Shown here: positions 17,750 to 26,838 of the stretch, piece by piece | How the letters are laid out: each line of letters starts with the position of its first letter | Numbering within the stretch: the first letter of the stretch is position 1 | Assembly: GCA_910587355.1 (NCBI GenBank) | Contig: CAJUKF010000007.1 | Location: 13,002-77,001, forward strand | Reading direction: 5' to 3' | Source of the DNA: an uncultured Muribaculaceae bacterium | GTDB taxonomy: Bacteria > Bacteroidota > Bacteroidia > Bacteroidales > Muribaculaceae | Length of the DNA stretch: 64,000 nt | The notes under the pieces: model-generated | The model's input: only the letters and a program-made list of their open reading frames with translations | What the model was told of the DNA's origin: nothing | Database searches by the model: none | Made by a program: the position numbers and the translations under genes

Positions 17750-20308
17750 ATGAAAATTTCAGTAAGCAACACTAACGCCCCTGTATGGCGTGACATTACT
17801 GTAAAATCAGAGCTTCCCGCAAAGCTCAAGCCGCTTGAAGTTCTCTCCAAAAACCTCTGGTGGGTATGGAACAGCGAGGCAAAAGCCCTTTTCCGCTCCA
17901 TTAATCCCGACAGCTGGCGCAAAGACGGCGAGAACCCCGTCCTTCTTGTGCAGTCGCTCACTTCCGAGCGTATTTCTCAGCTTCTGGCCGATGAAGCTTT
18001 CATGGCCGAGCTCAACCGTGTGTATGCCGACTTCAAGGAGTATATGTCGAAGCCTATGCGCAAAGACGTTCCTTCTGTTTCCTACTTCTCCATGGAGTAC
18101 GGTCTCTGCAACTGCCTCAAAATCTACTCCGGCGGCCTCGGTGTGCTTGCCGGTGACTATATCAAGGAAGCGTCCGACAGTCGTGTCGACATGACTGCCG
18201 TAGGTTTCCTTTATCGTTACGGTTATTTCAACCAGACTCTCAGTGTCGACGGCCAGCAGATTGCCAACTACGAGCCTCAGAATTTCAATCAGCTCCCTAT
18301 CGAGCAGATGATGGAAGAGGATGGCCGTCCCATGATTCTTGAAGTACCTTATCCCGGCCGCATCATCTACTCGCACATCTGGCGTGTGAATGTGGGCCGC
18401 ATGAAGCTCTATCTGATGGACACGGACTTCGACATGAACAGCGAATTCGACCGACCTATCACACACAAGCTCTATGGCGGCGACTGGGAGAACCGCATCA
18501 AGCAGGAATATCTGCTCGGCATCGGCGGTATTCTCATGCTTCAGAAACTCGGCATCAAGAGCCAGCTCTATCATTGCAACGAAGGTCATGCCGCTTTGCT
18601 CAACCTCCAGCGTCTCGTTGACTACGTTCAGAAAGACGGCCTTTCGTTCAATGTTGCCCTCGAGCTCGTGCGTGCATCCGGTCTCTATACCGTCCATACC
18701 CCCGTGCCCGCGGGCCACGACTACTTTGACGAAGGTCTTTTCGGCAAGTATATGGGAGAATATCCTGCAAAACTCGGCATCAGCTGGAACGACCTCATGA
18801 ATATGGGCCGCGAGAATCCCGACACTAACGAGCGTTTCTCCATGAGCGTGTTCGCTCTCAACACCTGTCAGGAAGCCAACGGTGTAAGCTGGCTCCACGG
18901 CGAGGTGTCGAAGAAGATGTTCGCAGGTATCTGGAAAGGTTACTCATGGGAAGAAAGCCATGTTGGATATGTAACCAACGGCGTGCACATGCCCACATGG
19001 GCTGCTTCGGAGTGGAAGGAGTTCTACTACAACACTCTTGGCAGCAAAGTATTCGAAGACCAGAGCAATCCGGATTCATGGAAGGGTATTTTCGATGTCC
19101 CCGACCAGACAATCTGGAATCTGCGCGTGACGATGAAGAACAAATTCATCAATTTCCTCCGCCGCGACTTCAAGGAGAAATGGCTTGCCAATCAGGGAGA
19201 CCCCGGAGCTGTGGTCAACATCCTCGACCGCATCAACCCCAACGCTCTCATCATCGGTTTCGCACGCCGCTTCGCCACATACAAGCGCGCGCACCTTCTC
19301 TTCACTGACCTCGACCGTCTGGCCAAGATTGTGAACAACGAGAAGTTCCCCGTGCAGTTCATCTTCGCCGGCAAGGCTCACCCGGCCGATGGTGCCGGCC
19401 AGGACCTCATCAAACGGATTGTGGAAATCAGCCGCCGTCCCGAATTCCTCGGCAAAATCATCTTCCTCGAGGATTATAACATGATTGTGGCAAAGCGCCT
19501 CGTTACAGGTGTCGATATCTGGCTCAATACTCCCACACGTCCTCTCGAGGCATCGGGCACATCTGGCGAAAAGGCCGAGATGAACGGCGTGCTCAACTTC
19601 TCCGTGCTTGACGGCTGGTGGTACGAAGGCTACCGTTTCGACGAGAAAGCAGGCTGGGCTCTTACCGACAAGCGTACATACTCCGACCAGGGTCAGCAGG
19701 ATAAACTCGATGCGGCTACCATCTACTCGATGCTTGAGAACGAAATCATACCTCTCTATTTCGAGAAGAACTCCGCAGGCTACTCGCCCCGCTGGATTCA
19801 GTACATCAAGGGCTCTGTCGGCCATATCGCTCCCCACTTCACCATGAAGCGTATGATTGACGACTATATCAGCCGCTTCTATGACAAAGAGGCTGCCCGC
19901 AGCAAGCGTCTTGCTGCCGACAACTACGCCCTTGCCAAGAGCATCGTGGCATGGAAAGAGAAAGTGGCTTCAGAGTGGAGTGGAATCAAGGTGCTCGACG
20001 TACGTCACAGCGGTGAAATCAGTGCAAGCCTCACAGGCGAGCCTTTCCATGTTGAAGTAACCGTCGATACCAACGGCATCGGCCGTGACCTAGGTCTCGA
20101 AATGGTGATTTACCGTCAGTCCGATGGTCATGAGTCGCTCCTCCGTACCGAAGAATTCAAGGTCGTTAAGCAGGAAGGCAACGTGCTCACTTATGAGCTC
20201 TCGTCCAAACTCAAGGACGCAGGCGTATTCCGCTACGGCTTCCGCTTCTTCCCCAAGAATGCCGAGCTGCCCTCGCGTCAGGATTTTGCCTATACTCATT
20301 GGATTTAA
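17750..20308 (+). CDS. glgP: alpha-glucan phosphorylase with DUF3417 N terminus
   Basis: Releases glucose-1-phosphate from glycogen or maltodextrin. The 852-residue protein starts with a DUF3417-type domain (LKPLEVLSKNLWWVWN, about residues 25-40) and continues as the shorter GT35 phosphorylase class found in many bacteria and archaea. The cofactor lysine is probably Lys608 in EASGTSGEKAEMNG, aligned with the pyridoxal site of classical phosphorylases. It forms a two-gene unit with glgA for making and degrading glycogen; no branching or debranching enzyme is next to it. A strong terminator closes the unit. Confidence 0.9.
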   Translation: MKISVSNTNAPVWRDITVKSELPAKLKPLEVLSKNLWWVWNSEAKALFRSINPDSWRKDGENPVLLVQSLTSERISQLLADEAFMAELNRVYADFKEYMSKPMRKDVPSVSYFSMEYGLCNCLKIYSGGLGVLAGDYIKEASDSRVDMTAVGFLYRYGYFNQTLSVDGQQIANYEPQNFNQLPIEQMMEEDGRPMILEVPYPGRIIYSHIWRVNVGRMKLYLMDTDFDMNSEFDRPITHKLYGGDWENRIKQEYLLGIGGILMLQKLGIKSQLYHCNEGHAALLNLQRLVDYVQKDGLSFNVALELVRASGLYTVHTPVPAGHDYFDEGLFGKYMGEYPAKLGISWNDLMNMGRENPDTNERFSMSVFALNTCQEANGVSWLHGEVSKKMFAGIWKGYSWEESHVGYVTNGVHMPTWAASEWKEFYYNTLGSKVFEDQSNPDSWKGIFDVPDQTIWNLRVTMKNKFINFLRRDFKEKWLANQGDPGAVVNILDRINPNALIIGFARRFATYKRAHLLFTDLDRLAKIVNNEKFPVQFIFAGKAHPADGAGQDLIKRIVEISRRPEFLGKIIFLEDYNMIVAKRLVTGVDIWLNTPTRPLEASGTSGEKAEMNGVLNFSVLDGWWYEGYRFDEKAGWALTDKRTYSDQGQQDKLDAATIYSMLENEIIPLYFEKNSAGYSPRWIQYIKGSVGHIAPHFTMKRMIDDYISRFYDKEAARSKRLAADNYALAKSIVAWKEKVASEWSGIKVLDVRHSGEISASLTGEPFHVEVTVDTNGIGRDLGLEMVIYRQSDGHESLLRTEEFKVVKQEGNVLTYELSSKLKDAGVFRYGFRFFPKNAELPSRQDFAYTHWI

Positions 20309-20328
20309 TTATCCTGCAATTTTATACA

Positions 20329-20362
20329 GCCGCCTGCGACATTTCGCCGCAGGCGGCTTTTT
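20329..20362 (+). terminator. intrinsic terminator after glgP
   Basis: A perfect 10-pair GC-rich stem (20329-20338 with 20348-20357, loop of 9) is followed directly by five T residues and a further T-rich stretch. Confidence 0.9.
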
Positions 20363-20403
20363 GTGTTTTATAAAAACTTTTTTCAAAAAAAAGCGACGAT
20401 GCG

Positions 20404-20434
20404 CTTGCAGATTCAAAAAAAGTGCGTACCTTTG
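20404..20434 (+). promoter_or_regulatory. promoter of tRNA-His
   Basis: CTTG (20404-20407), a 19-base spacer and a perfect TACCTTTG (20427-20434). The start would fall about 10 bases before the tRNA. Confidence 0.6.
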
Positions 20435-20450
20435 CAGTGCCTTAAGAAAT

Positions 20451-20525
20451 GGTGCCCATAGTTCAGTTGGTTAGAACGTCGGATTGTGGTTCCGAAGGTC
20501 AAGGGTTCGAATCCCCTTGGGCACC
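20451..20525 (+). tRNA. tRNA-His (anticodon GTG)
   Basis: The anticodon loop reads GTG within GGATTGTGGTTCC. The acceptor stem has eight pairs (GGTGCCCA with TGGGCACC), with the extra 5' G encoded, as is usual for tRNA-His. The T-arm GGGTTCGAATCCC is standard and CCA is not encoded. Confidence 0.95.
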
Positions 20526-20531
20526 CTAAGC

Positions 20532-20565
20532 CGGCAGTCCTTGTTCAAGGGCTGCCGTTTTTTTT
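20532..20565 (+). terminator. intrinsic terminator of tRNA-His
   Basis: A long stem starting CGGCAG and ending CTGCCG (20532-20557, one G-T pair, tetraloop-sized loop) is followed by eight T residues. It shows that the open frame running from the tRNA into priA is not one gene. Confidence 0.9.
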
Positions 20566-20588
20566 GTTTTCTCTTTCTCTGTAACGAT

Positions 20589-23051
20589 ATGCGACGCTAC
20601 GCCCGGGTAATAGTACCGCTTCCGCTCAACGAAATCTTCACCTATGCCGTCCCTGACGGCATGAATGTGTCGCCATGCTGTCGTGTGATAGTACCGTTCG
20701 GCGCACGCCATTTTTATACCGGCATAGTTGAGAGCGTATCGACTGTGGCTCCGCCTCCTGGTGTGGCATTAAAGGAAATATCGAGTGTGCTCGACGACGA
20801 GCCTGTGGTGCGCCCGGCGCAAATACGCTTCTGGCAGTGGATTGCCGATTATTATCTGTGCAGTATCGGTGAGGTCTACAACGCGGCATTGCCGTCCGGT
20901 CTCAAAATCAGCAGTGAGACACGGATTACCGTTAATCCTGATGCCGACACGGATGAATTCGGCAACTGCACGCCAAAAGAGCTGGCGGTGCTGGAGTTCG
21001 TGAAAAACGAGGGGCAGTCGACGGCTTCGGCAATCCGGTCAAAAACCGGTGCGGGCGACGGTGTGATTTCGCGACTGGTCGACCGCGGTCTGCTTATGAT
21101 TTCTGAGAAACTCGTGGAGCGTTATCGCAGTGAAAAACGTGAATATGTGCGCCCGACGGTGCCCCGGGGCAACCGTGAGGCTCTTGATGATGCGTTCGTC
21201 CGGGTAAAGAAATCACCCCGTCAGGAAGAAGCTCTGATGGCTCTTGTTGCTTTGTCGGAGTTCTATAAAGATGTGTCCGAACCACTTGCGGAAGTACCCG
21301 TCGACGTGCTTCTTGAGCGTGCCGGCGTACCACGTACGGCAGTCAGGGCTTTGGCTGACAAGGGAATCTGCGAGTTATACAAGAAAGAAGTATCCCGTTT
21401 TTCTTTTTCGGGTACAGGCAGTTTCACTATGCCTTCGCTGTCCAAGGCTCAGGATACGGCGCTTAAACAGATTCACAAATCGTTTGTCGACAAAGAAATC
21501 GTGCTGCTGCACGGTGTTACCGGGTCCGGTAAGACGGAGATTTATATACATCTCATCGACTATGTGCTCCGCCAGAACAGGCAGGCACTCTTTCTCGTAC
21601 CTGAAATTGCGCTTACCACCCAGCTTACGCGGCGTCTGCAGCGTGTTTTCGGTGCGAAAGTTGTGATTTACCACTCCAAATTCAGCGATAACGAGCGGGT
21701 CGATATATGGAAAAAACTCATGCGCTCGGCTGAGCCATGCGTGGTGATAGGAGCGCGTTCGGCGGTATTTCTGCCTTTCTCGCGTCTCGGAATAGTAATA
21801 GTCGATGAGGAGCATGAGTCAAGCTATAAGCAGGCCGACCCGGCTCCCCGGTATAACGGACGCGATGCGGCCGCTGTTCTGGCATCGATGCATGGGGCCA
21901 AGACCCTCTTCGGAAGCGCCACACCCGCTGTAGAGACATATTTCAAGGCGGCCACGGGTAAATTCGGTCTTGTGGAACTCTCAGAGCGCTTCGGGGGCGC
22001 TGCTCTGCCCGACATCGATATCATAGACATGAAGTCTGAGCGCGGGCGCCGGGCTGTAAGCGGTTATTTCTCCCACCGCCTGCTCGACGCGACTCTCGAC
22101 GCGCTGTCGCACAAGCGTCAGGCAATTCTTTTTCATAATCGCCGCGGATACGCACCTATGGCACGTTGCACCATGTGTGCATTTACGCCTAAATGTAATT
22201 TCTGCGATGTATCGCTCACTTTTCATCGCCGCATCAACAAGCTTGTATGCCATTATTGCGGCACGGAGTATAGTGTGCCGACGGTTTGTCCCGAATGCCG
22301 CGAGCCGGCCATTGAAATCGCCGGATACGGCACAGAGCGTCTTGAAGAAGAAATAGAGGCTAATTTCCGCGACCGCAAGGTGCTGCGCATGGACCTCGAC
22401 ACTACGCGCAATAAAGACAGTTACGGGCGTATAATCGATGATTTTTCGGCACATAAGGCCGATATTCTGATAGGAACGCAGATGGTGACCAAAGGTCTCG
22501 ATTTCGGCGATGTGGGCCTTGTGGGTGTACTCAATGCCGACACGCTGCTTAATTTCCCGGATTTTCGCTCTGCTGAGCGAGCTTTCAACATGCTCGAGCA
22601 GATAGCGGGCCGTGCCGGACGCCGCGATGACCGCGGACATGTGTTCGTGCAGACCTACACCCCTTCCCACCCTGTGCTTGAGCTTGTGCAGGCGCACGAT
22701 TATGCAGGTTTTTACAAGCGTGAACTGGAAGAGCGCCGCGCGTTCGGTTTCCCGCCGTTCACGCGCATAATCAATATTTATGTGAAGCACCGCGACGAGC
22801 ACACTGCCCGTGAATGCGCCTCGCTTCTGTCAGCGAGCCTTCGCGAAGTTTTCGGTCCGAGAGTGTCGCCTCCCAAAGAACCGGCCGTGGCCCGGGTGTC
22901 GTCGATGTACATACGCACAATTATGCTGAAGGTTGAACGCGAGGTGGCGATGAGTAAAGTGAAGGAAATTTTGCGGGCCAGATATGTGGAACTCACTGCA
23001 TCGCCTATTATGCGCGGAGTGACGGTCTACTATGACGTAGACCCCGTGTAG
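20589..23051 (+). CDS. priA: primosomal protein N' (replication restart helicase)
   Basis: A 3'-to-5' DNA helicase that restarts stalled replication forks. From ATG 20589 the protein has 820 residues: an N-terminal DNA-binding part, helicase lobe 1 with Walker A GVTGSGKT (309-316) and the box IVDEEHESSYKQ, a zinc module of paired cysteines (CTMC, CNFC, CHYC, CPEC), and helicase lobe 2 with GTQMVTKGLDF and AGRAGR. All expected motifs are intact. The start lies 24 bases after the tRNA-His terminator. Confidence 0.95.
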   Translation: MRRYARVIVPLPLNEIFTYAVPDGMNVSPCCRVIVPFGARHFYTGIVESVSTVAPPPGVALKEISSVLDDEPVVRPAQIRFWQWIADYYLCSIGEVYNAALPSGLKISSETRITVNPDADTDEFGNCTPKELAVLEFVKNEGQSTASAIRSKTGAGDGVISRLVDRGLLMISEKLVERYRSEKREYVRPTVPRGNREALDDAFVRVKKSPRQEEALMALVALSEFYKDVSEPLAEVPVDVLLERAGVPRTAVRALADKGICELYKKEVSRFSFSGTGSFTMPSLSKAQDTALKQIHKSFVDKEIVLLHGVTGSGKTEIYIHLIDYVLRQNRQALFLVPEIALTTQLTRRLQRVFGAKVVIYHSKFSDNERVDIWKKLMRSAEPCVVIGARSAVFLPFSRLGIVIVDEEHESSYKQADPAPRYNGRDAAAVLASMHGAKTLFGSATPAVETYFKAATGKFGLVELSERFGGAALPDIDIIDMKSERGRRAVSGYFSHRLLDATLDALSHKRQAILFHNRRGYAPMARCTMCAFTPKCNFCDVSLTFHRRINKLVCHYCGTEYSVPTVCPECREPAIEIAGYGTERLEEEIEANFRDRKVLRMDLDTTRNKDSYGRIIDDFSAHKADILIGTQMVTKGLDFGDVGLVGVLNADTLLNFPDFRSAERAFNMLEQIAGRAGRRDDRGHVFVQTYTPSHPVLELVQAHDYAGFYKRELEERRAFGFPPFTRIINIYVKHRDEHTARECASLLSASLREVFGPRVSPPKEPAVARVSSMYIRTIMLKVEREVAMSKVKEILRARYVELTASPIMRGVTVYYDVDPV

Positions 23052-23098
23052 CGCAACAATCGCGCTTCTCAGGTGTTGTTCTTTAAAAGAATGACACG

Positions 23099-23593
23099 AT
23101 GAAAAAGACATTTATATTAGCGGCTCTTCTTGTGGGTCTGATTCTTTTTGCAGGCGAAACCTCGCATTTTTTTCACCATACGACCGTCGGAGACAAAGCG
23201 CCTTCATTTGTTCTGCCGGTTGTCGACAGCGCTGTGACTCTTGACAATAACCACGGAGATTACGTACTCATAAACTTCTGGAATTCCACTGATGCTGTGT
23301 CGCGCCGGGATGCAAACCGCTACCGTGCGTGGAAGCGCCGTTATCCTCAGACGCCGGTTGAGATTATAGGTGTCAATTTCGATGATTCGGAGGTGCTTTT
23401 TCACGAGATTGTGCGTCTTGACTCTCTCGAGCCATCCAAGCAGTTTCATGCCTCAGGCGATACCGCCCGAATCATTATTGACAACTATGGCCTCGAGAGG
23501 GGGTACGGGGCCGTTCTTATTGACCCCGAGGGCAAAGTGGCTGCCTATAATCCATCTGACAATCAGCTTGATGATATTTTTGCCATACATTAA
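23099..23593 (+). CDS. thioredoxin-fold protein lacking all cysteines
   Basis: A 164-residue protein with an N-terminal signal or anchor segment (residues 4-18) and a TlpA/AhpC-like thioredoxin domain starting at GDKAPSFVLP. At the place where such proteins have WCxxC it reads FWNSTDAVSR, and there is no cysteine anywhere in the protein, so it cannot do thiol-disulfide exchange. Later TlpA features (VEIIGVNFDD, GYGAVLIDPEGKV) remain. It lies between priA and the sigma factor and ends 70 bases before the latter. The role is unknown; binding or scaffolding is possible. Confidence 0.8.
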   Translation: MKKTFILAALLVGLILFAGETSHFFHHTTVGDKAPSFVLPVVDSAVTLDNNHGDYVLINFWNSTDAVSRRDANRYRAWKRRYPQTPVEIIGVNFDDSEVLFHEIVRLDSLEPSKQFHASGDTARIIIDNYGLERGYGAVLIDPEGKVAAYNPSDNQLDDIFAIH

Positions 23594-23626
23594 TTAATCC
23601 CATATGATAAAAAAGTAGGGCTTGGA

Positions 23627-23652
23627 TGTAATATCCGGCTTTTCGTTGCGTC
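23627..23652 (+). promoter_or_regulatory. ECF-type promoter, probably autoregulatory
   Basis: TGTAAT (23627-23632), a 16-base spacer and CGTC (23649-23652) fit the general layout of ECF sigma promoters and differ from the TTTG/TAnnTTTG promoters elsewhere in the window. It lies 11 bases before the ATG of the sigma gene. Confidence 0.45.
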
Positions 23653-23663
23653 ATATAGATACA

Positions 23664-24161
23664 ATGAAGACCCGGAGCGATAAAGAACAGCAGTTTCTCA
23701 GCATTGTCGAGCAGTGCCGACCGCTTGTGTTCAAGGTGTGCTGGCTTTATACATCGCCCGGCACATCCTTTGACGACCTTTATCAGGAGGTGCTTATCAA
23801 CATATGGCAGGGTATGGATTCGTTTCGTGGCGATGCCAAATTGTCGACGTGGATTCACCGGACGGCCATAAACACATGCATATCGTGGTACAGGCGCAAT
23901 AGTCGGCATAATGGCTCCGTGAGTATCGATGAACTTCCTTTTGAACCCGTTGATAATCCCTCTGGTTCTGCTGCCGAGGATTTGCGCGAGCTTCACCGTC
24001 TGATTTCAAAACTTGGCCCGATTGACAAGGCTATAATCACACTGTGGCTTGATGAAAAGCCATATGATGAAATAGCTTCGATTATGGGTATGAGCCAGAC
24101 GAACGTGGCCGTACGTCTTCATCGCATAAAGGACCGTCTCTCTAAAATGGCAGAAAAATAG
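23664..24161 (+). CDS. RNA polymerase ECF sigma factor (sigma-70 family)
   Basis: A 165-residue extracytoplasmic-function sigma factor with region 2 (DLYQEVLINIWQGMDSFRG, KLSTWIHRTAINTCISWYRR) and region 4 (DEIASIMGMSQTNVAVRLHR). I chose ATG 23664 because the upstream part of the frame contains the ECF-like promoter. The next gene, 19 bases downstream, codes for a small membrane protein that could be its anti-sigma factor. The stimulus is unknown. Confidence 0.9.
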   Translation: MKTRSDKEQQFLSIVEQCRPLVFKVCWLYTSPGTSFDDLYQEVLINIWQGMDSFRGDAKLSTWIHRTAINTCISWYRRNSRHNGSVSIDELPFEPVDNPSGSAAEDLRELHRLISKLGPIDKAIITLWLDEKPYDEIASIMGMSQTNVAVRLHRIKDRLSKMAEK

Positions 24162-24180
24162 CCGATATAGTAAGTATATT

Positions 24181-24753
24181 ATGGATATTGAAGAACTGAA
24201 AAATAAGTGGAAAGGTCTCGATGCCGCACCCTGCAAGTCCCCTATTGACGAAGGTGAGCTTGTCGTAAGGCTCGCTGCAAGCCGGGTCTCTTCATCGAAG
24301 GACAGAATCATGCGGCACTTGCGCACCAGCGGCATTGCCGGTGTGTGGATGCCCTTTCTGGCCTGCGGTCTGCTTGCTGGCAAATATGGTTGTCCTGACT
24401 GGCTTGTGGTCGTCTATTCGCTTTACGGTTTATTGATGGGTGTGTGGGCGCTTGCATTGTTAATCAGATTCCGAAAACATGATTTCATCACCATGCCCGT
24501 TGCCCAGTCACTTCAACATATAGTGACGCTTCGTCGCCGTATATCGCTTATGCGTGCGGCTGGCATACTCGGAGGTGTCTTCATAATTGGTTCGCTCGGT
24601 ATGGTTTTCTTTGCTGACGGCGACCCTTATCTCACGGCAGGCTTTTTTGCCGGTCTGGCTGTCGGTCTGCCTCTCGGCATATTTCGCTGGATTGACCTGA
24701 ACAAGCGTACACGCTATCTCGAAAAAGCCCTCCGGGCCTGTGCCGAACCTTAA
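24181..24753 (+). CDS. membrane protein, possible anti-sigma partner
   Basis: A 190-residue protein with a cytoplasmic N-terminal stretch starting MDIEELKNKWKGLD and four likely membrane helices (about residues 50-65, 72-92, 123-141, 148-165). It has no zinc-binding anti-sigma motif. Its place directly after an ECF sigma gene and its cytoplasmic N-terminal segment are typical of Bacteroidetes sigma/membrane-protein pairs, so an anti-sigma role is a reasonable guess but not shown. Confidence 0.65.
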   Translation: MDIEELKNKWKGLDAAPCKSPIDEGELVVRLAASRVSSSKDRIMRHLRTSGIAGVWMPFLACGLLAGKYGCPDWLVVVYSLYGLLMGVWALALLIRFRKHDFITMPVAQSLQHIVTLRRRISLMRAAGILGGVFIIGSLGMVFFADGDPYLTAGFFAGLAVGLPLGIFRWIDLNKRTRYLEKALRACAEP

Positions 24754-24765
24754 GTGTCGTTTCCA

Positions 24766-26124
24766 ATGAAAAAATTTCTCATATGTCTTATATCTGTGCT
24801 GACAGCCGTATTGCTGTCGCCGGAAAATGCATATTCGCTTACAGGCGCATGGCGCGGCGATTTGTCGGTGGGCAAAGCCAAGGTGCCGCTCGTGTTCAAT
24901 TTCTTTGAGAAGGACGGTCGCACCAAGTGTACACTCGATTCACCGGCTCAGGGTGTCAAAGGCATTTCGGTGTCTGTATGGCTCTGTACGGAAGATTCTG
25001 TGTCGCTTGCTTGTTCGCGCATAAATATGAAGTATAGCGGAAAGGTCTCCGCAGGCAGCATTTCCGGTACTTTCAGGCAAAACGGCCAGGTATTTCCACT
25101 GACTCTCAAGCCTGAAACGCCTCTTGAAGAGCGGCGCCCCCAGACTCCGCGGCCTCCCTTTCCATACACGGTTGTCGACACCTCCTTTGCTGCCTCCGAC
25201 GGAGCGGTGATGAGTGCGACCCTCACACTGCCGGCATCGTATGCCGGTAAGAAAAAAATACCGGCGGTAGTATTTGTTACCGGTAGCGGTCCTCAGAATC
25301 GCGATGAAGAGCTGCTTGACCATAAGCCTTTTGCAGTGATTGCCGACTTTCTGGCACGCAACGGGGTGGCTTCACTTCGCTACGATGACCGTGGTACCGC
25401 CAAATCGACCGGCGATTTCTCGACGGCCACCACTGCGACTTTTAAGGAAGATGCCCGAAGCGCTATCGAATTTCTCCGCCAACTGCCTGGTATCGGTAAG
25501 GTAGGAGTAATAGGACACTCTGAAGGCGGTACAATAGCTTTTATGCTCGGGGCAGAGCGGGCCACAGATTTTTTAGTATCTTTGGGCGGTATGGCTGAAT
25601 CGGGAAAAGAGACGCTGATGAGGCAGAACCGTCATGGCCTCGATGTCGCCGGTATACCCGATGCCGAGAAAGAGGTTAGTCTCGAACTTATCGGCCGTCT
25701 GTTTGATACCATTGAAGCCCAGGCGCGACATGGAGTTTCGGTGCCAGTCGATGTTGATTCTGTAGTCAGTGCCTCCGGCCTGAATGTGCCTCCGGCAATC
25801 GTGCAGTCGCTGAAGATGACACAAAGAACGCGTTCGCCGTGGTTCGATGCTTTTCTGTCCTTGAATCCGCGTGAGTATATCCGTAAAATAAAATGTCCGG
25901 TACTTGCAATAAACGGAGATAAGGATACTCAGGTCTCGCCCGATAATCTCGAAGTCATCCGGCAGCTCGCACCGAAAGCCCGGACAATGCTCATGCCTGG
26001 TCTTAATCACTTGTTTCAGCATGCCGTCACCGGCGAAATCTCCGAATATGATGAAATACGCGAGACCATATCGCCGGAGGTGCTCGAAGCCATACTCCGC
26101 TTTATCGAGGAGAAAGGAAGGTAA
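24766..26124 (+). CDS. exported alpha/beta hydrolase
   Basis: A 452-residue hydrolase starting MKKFLICLISVLTAVLL, a signal peptide probably cut after about residue 24. An N-terminal beta-rich domain (GAWRGDLSVGKAKVPLVF) precedes the hydrolase fold. The nucleophile elbow is GHSEGG, preceded by the oxyanion segment VTGSGPQNRDEE; the acid and histidine are likely in INGDKDTQVSP and PGLNHLF. This two-domain form is common in Bacteroidetes and is usually annotated as an esterase or peptidase; the substrate is unknown. It follows the membrane protein at once and may belong to the sigma factor's regulon. Confidence 0.85.
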   Translation: MKKFLICLISVLTAVLLSPENAYSLTGAWRGDLSVGKAKVPLVFNFFEKDGRTKCTLDSPAQGVKGISVSVWLCTEDSVSLACSRINMKYSGKVSAGSISGTFRQNGQVFPLTLKPETPLEERRPQTPRPPFPYTVVDTSFAASDGAVMSATLTLPASYAGKKKIPAVVFVTGSGPQNRDEELLDHKPFAVIADFLARNGVASLRYDDRGTAKSTGDFSTATTATFKEDARSAIEFLRQLPGIGKVGVIGHSEGGTIAFMLGAERATDFLVSLGGMAESGKETLMRQNRHGLDVAGIPDAEKEVSLELIGRLFDTIEAQARHGVSVPVDVDSVVSASGLNVPPAIVQSLKMTQRTRSPWFDAFLSLNPREYIRKIKCPVLAINGDKDTQVSPDNLEVIRQLAPKARTMLMPGLNHLFQHAVTGEISEYDEIRETISPEVLEAILRFIEEKGR

Positions 26125-26186
26125 AGGCGGTTAAGTGCTTTAAACATCTTATCTTGTTGACACTCTACAAAATTCTTGCTGAAAAA

Positions 26187-26218
26187 TTTGCTCATGTAAG
26201 AAAAAATTCGTTACTTTG
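26187..26218 (+). promoter_or_regulatory. promoter of the L28-L33-DUF4295 operon
   Basis: TTTG (26187-26190), a 20-base spacer and TTACTTTG (26211-26218), one base from consensus. The leader to rpmB would be about 125 bases long and holds no gene, which leaves room for control by a ribosomal protein, though I see no recognisable structure. Confidence 0.6.
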
Positions 26219-26350
26219 CACGCTGAATTGCGGCTCATCCTTTAAAGCCACGGAAAAGATGCACCCGGTGGTGATATGAGAACTGAGATGCCGGCCTCCA
26301 ATTCCCTAAGAAATAAAGAAATATAAAAGAACGATAAACCAGTAACAGCC

Positions 26351-26614
26351 ATGTCAAAGATTTGTCAAATCACCGGCAAAAAAGCGATTGTGGGAAATAA
26401 CGTTTCGCACTCGAAGCGTCGCACCAAGCGCAAATTCAACGTCAACCTCTTCACCAAGAAATTCTATTGGGTTGAGCAGGATATGTGGATTTCTCTCACA
26501 ATTTCTGCAGCAGGCCTCCGCACTATCAACAAGATGGGCCTCAACGCTGCCATGACGCAAGCTTACGAAAAAGGGTTCCTCCAGGCATCGGATATCAAAC
26601 CCGTCGGTTTCTAA
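26351..26614 (+). CDS. rpmB: 50S ribosomal protein L28
   Basis: A basic protein of 87 residues starting MSKICQITGKKAIVGNNVSH, with KRRTKRKFNVNL and the C-terminal ALRTINKMG-like region (here AAGLRTINKMG). Length and sequence match L28. It is first in a three-gene unit with rpmG and a DUF4295 gene. Confidence 0.96.
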   Translation: MSKICQITGKKAIVGNNVSHSKRRTKRKFNVNLFTKKFYWVEQDMWISLTISAAGLRTINKMGLNAAMTQAYEKGFLQASDIKPVGF

Positions 26615-26639
26615 TCTCAACTCTTAATCTGACGAAACA

Positions 26640-26828
26640 ATGGCAAAGAAAGCAAAAGGCAACCGAGTACAGGTAATCCTCGAATGTACCGAACATAAGG
26701 CAAGTGGTATGCCCGGCACAAGCCGTTACATCACTACCAAGAATCGTAAAAACACCACAGAGCGTCTCGAGCTTAAGAAATACAACCCCATCCTTAAGCG
26801 TATGACCATTCACAAAGAAATTAAATAA
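26640..26828 (+). CDS. rpmG: 50S ribosomal protein L33
   Basis: A basic protein of 62 residues, MAKKAKGNRVQVILECTEHK at the start and KKYNPILKRMTIHKEIK at the end. It lacks the CxxC pairs of zinc-binding L33 forms; only one cysteine is present. It lies 25 bases after rpmB. Confidence 0.96.
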   Translation: MAKKAKGNRVQVILECTEHKASGMPGTSRYITTKNRKNTTERLELKKYNPILKRMTIHKEIK

Positions 26829-26838
26829 GTAAGCAGAT

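Noticed and set aside
17807..18898. Antisense open frame of 363 codons opposite glgP
   Set aside because: It is fully inside a gene with clear phosphorylase motifs and its product resembles no family.
20484..20588. Upstream extension of priA into tRNA-His
   Set aside because: A strong terminator separates the tRNA from priA, and the first conserved PriA residues start at 20589.
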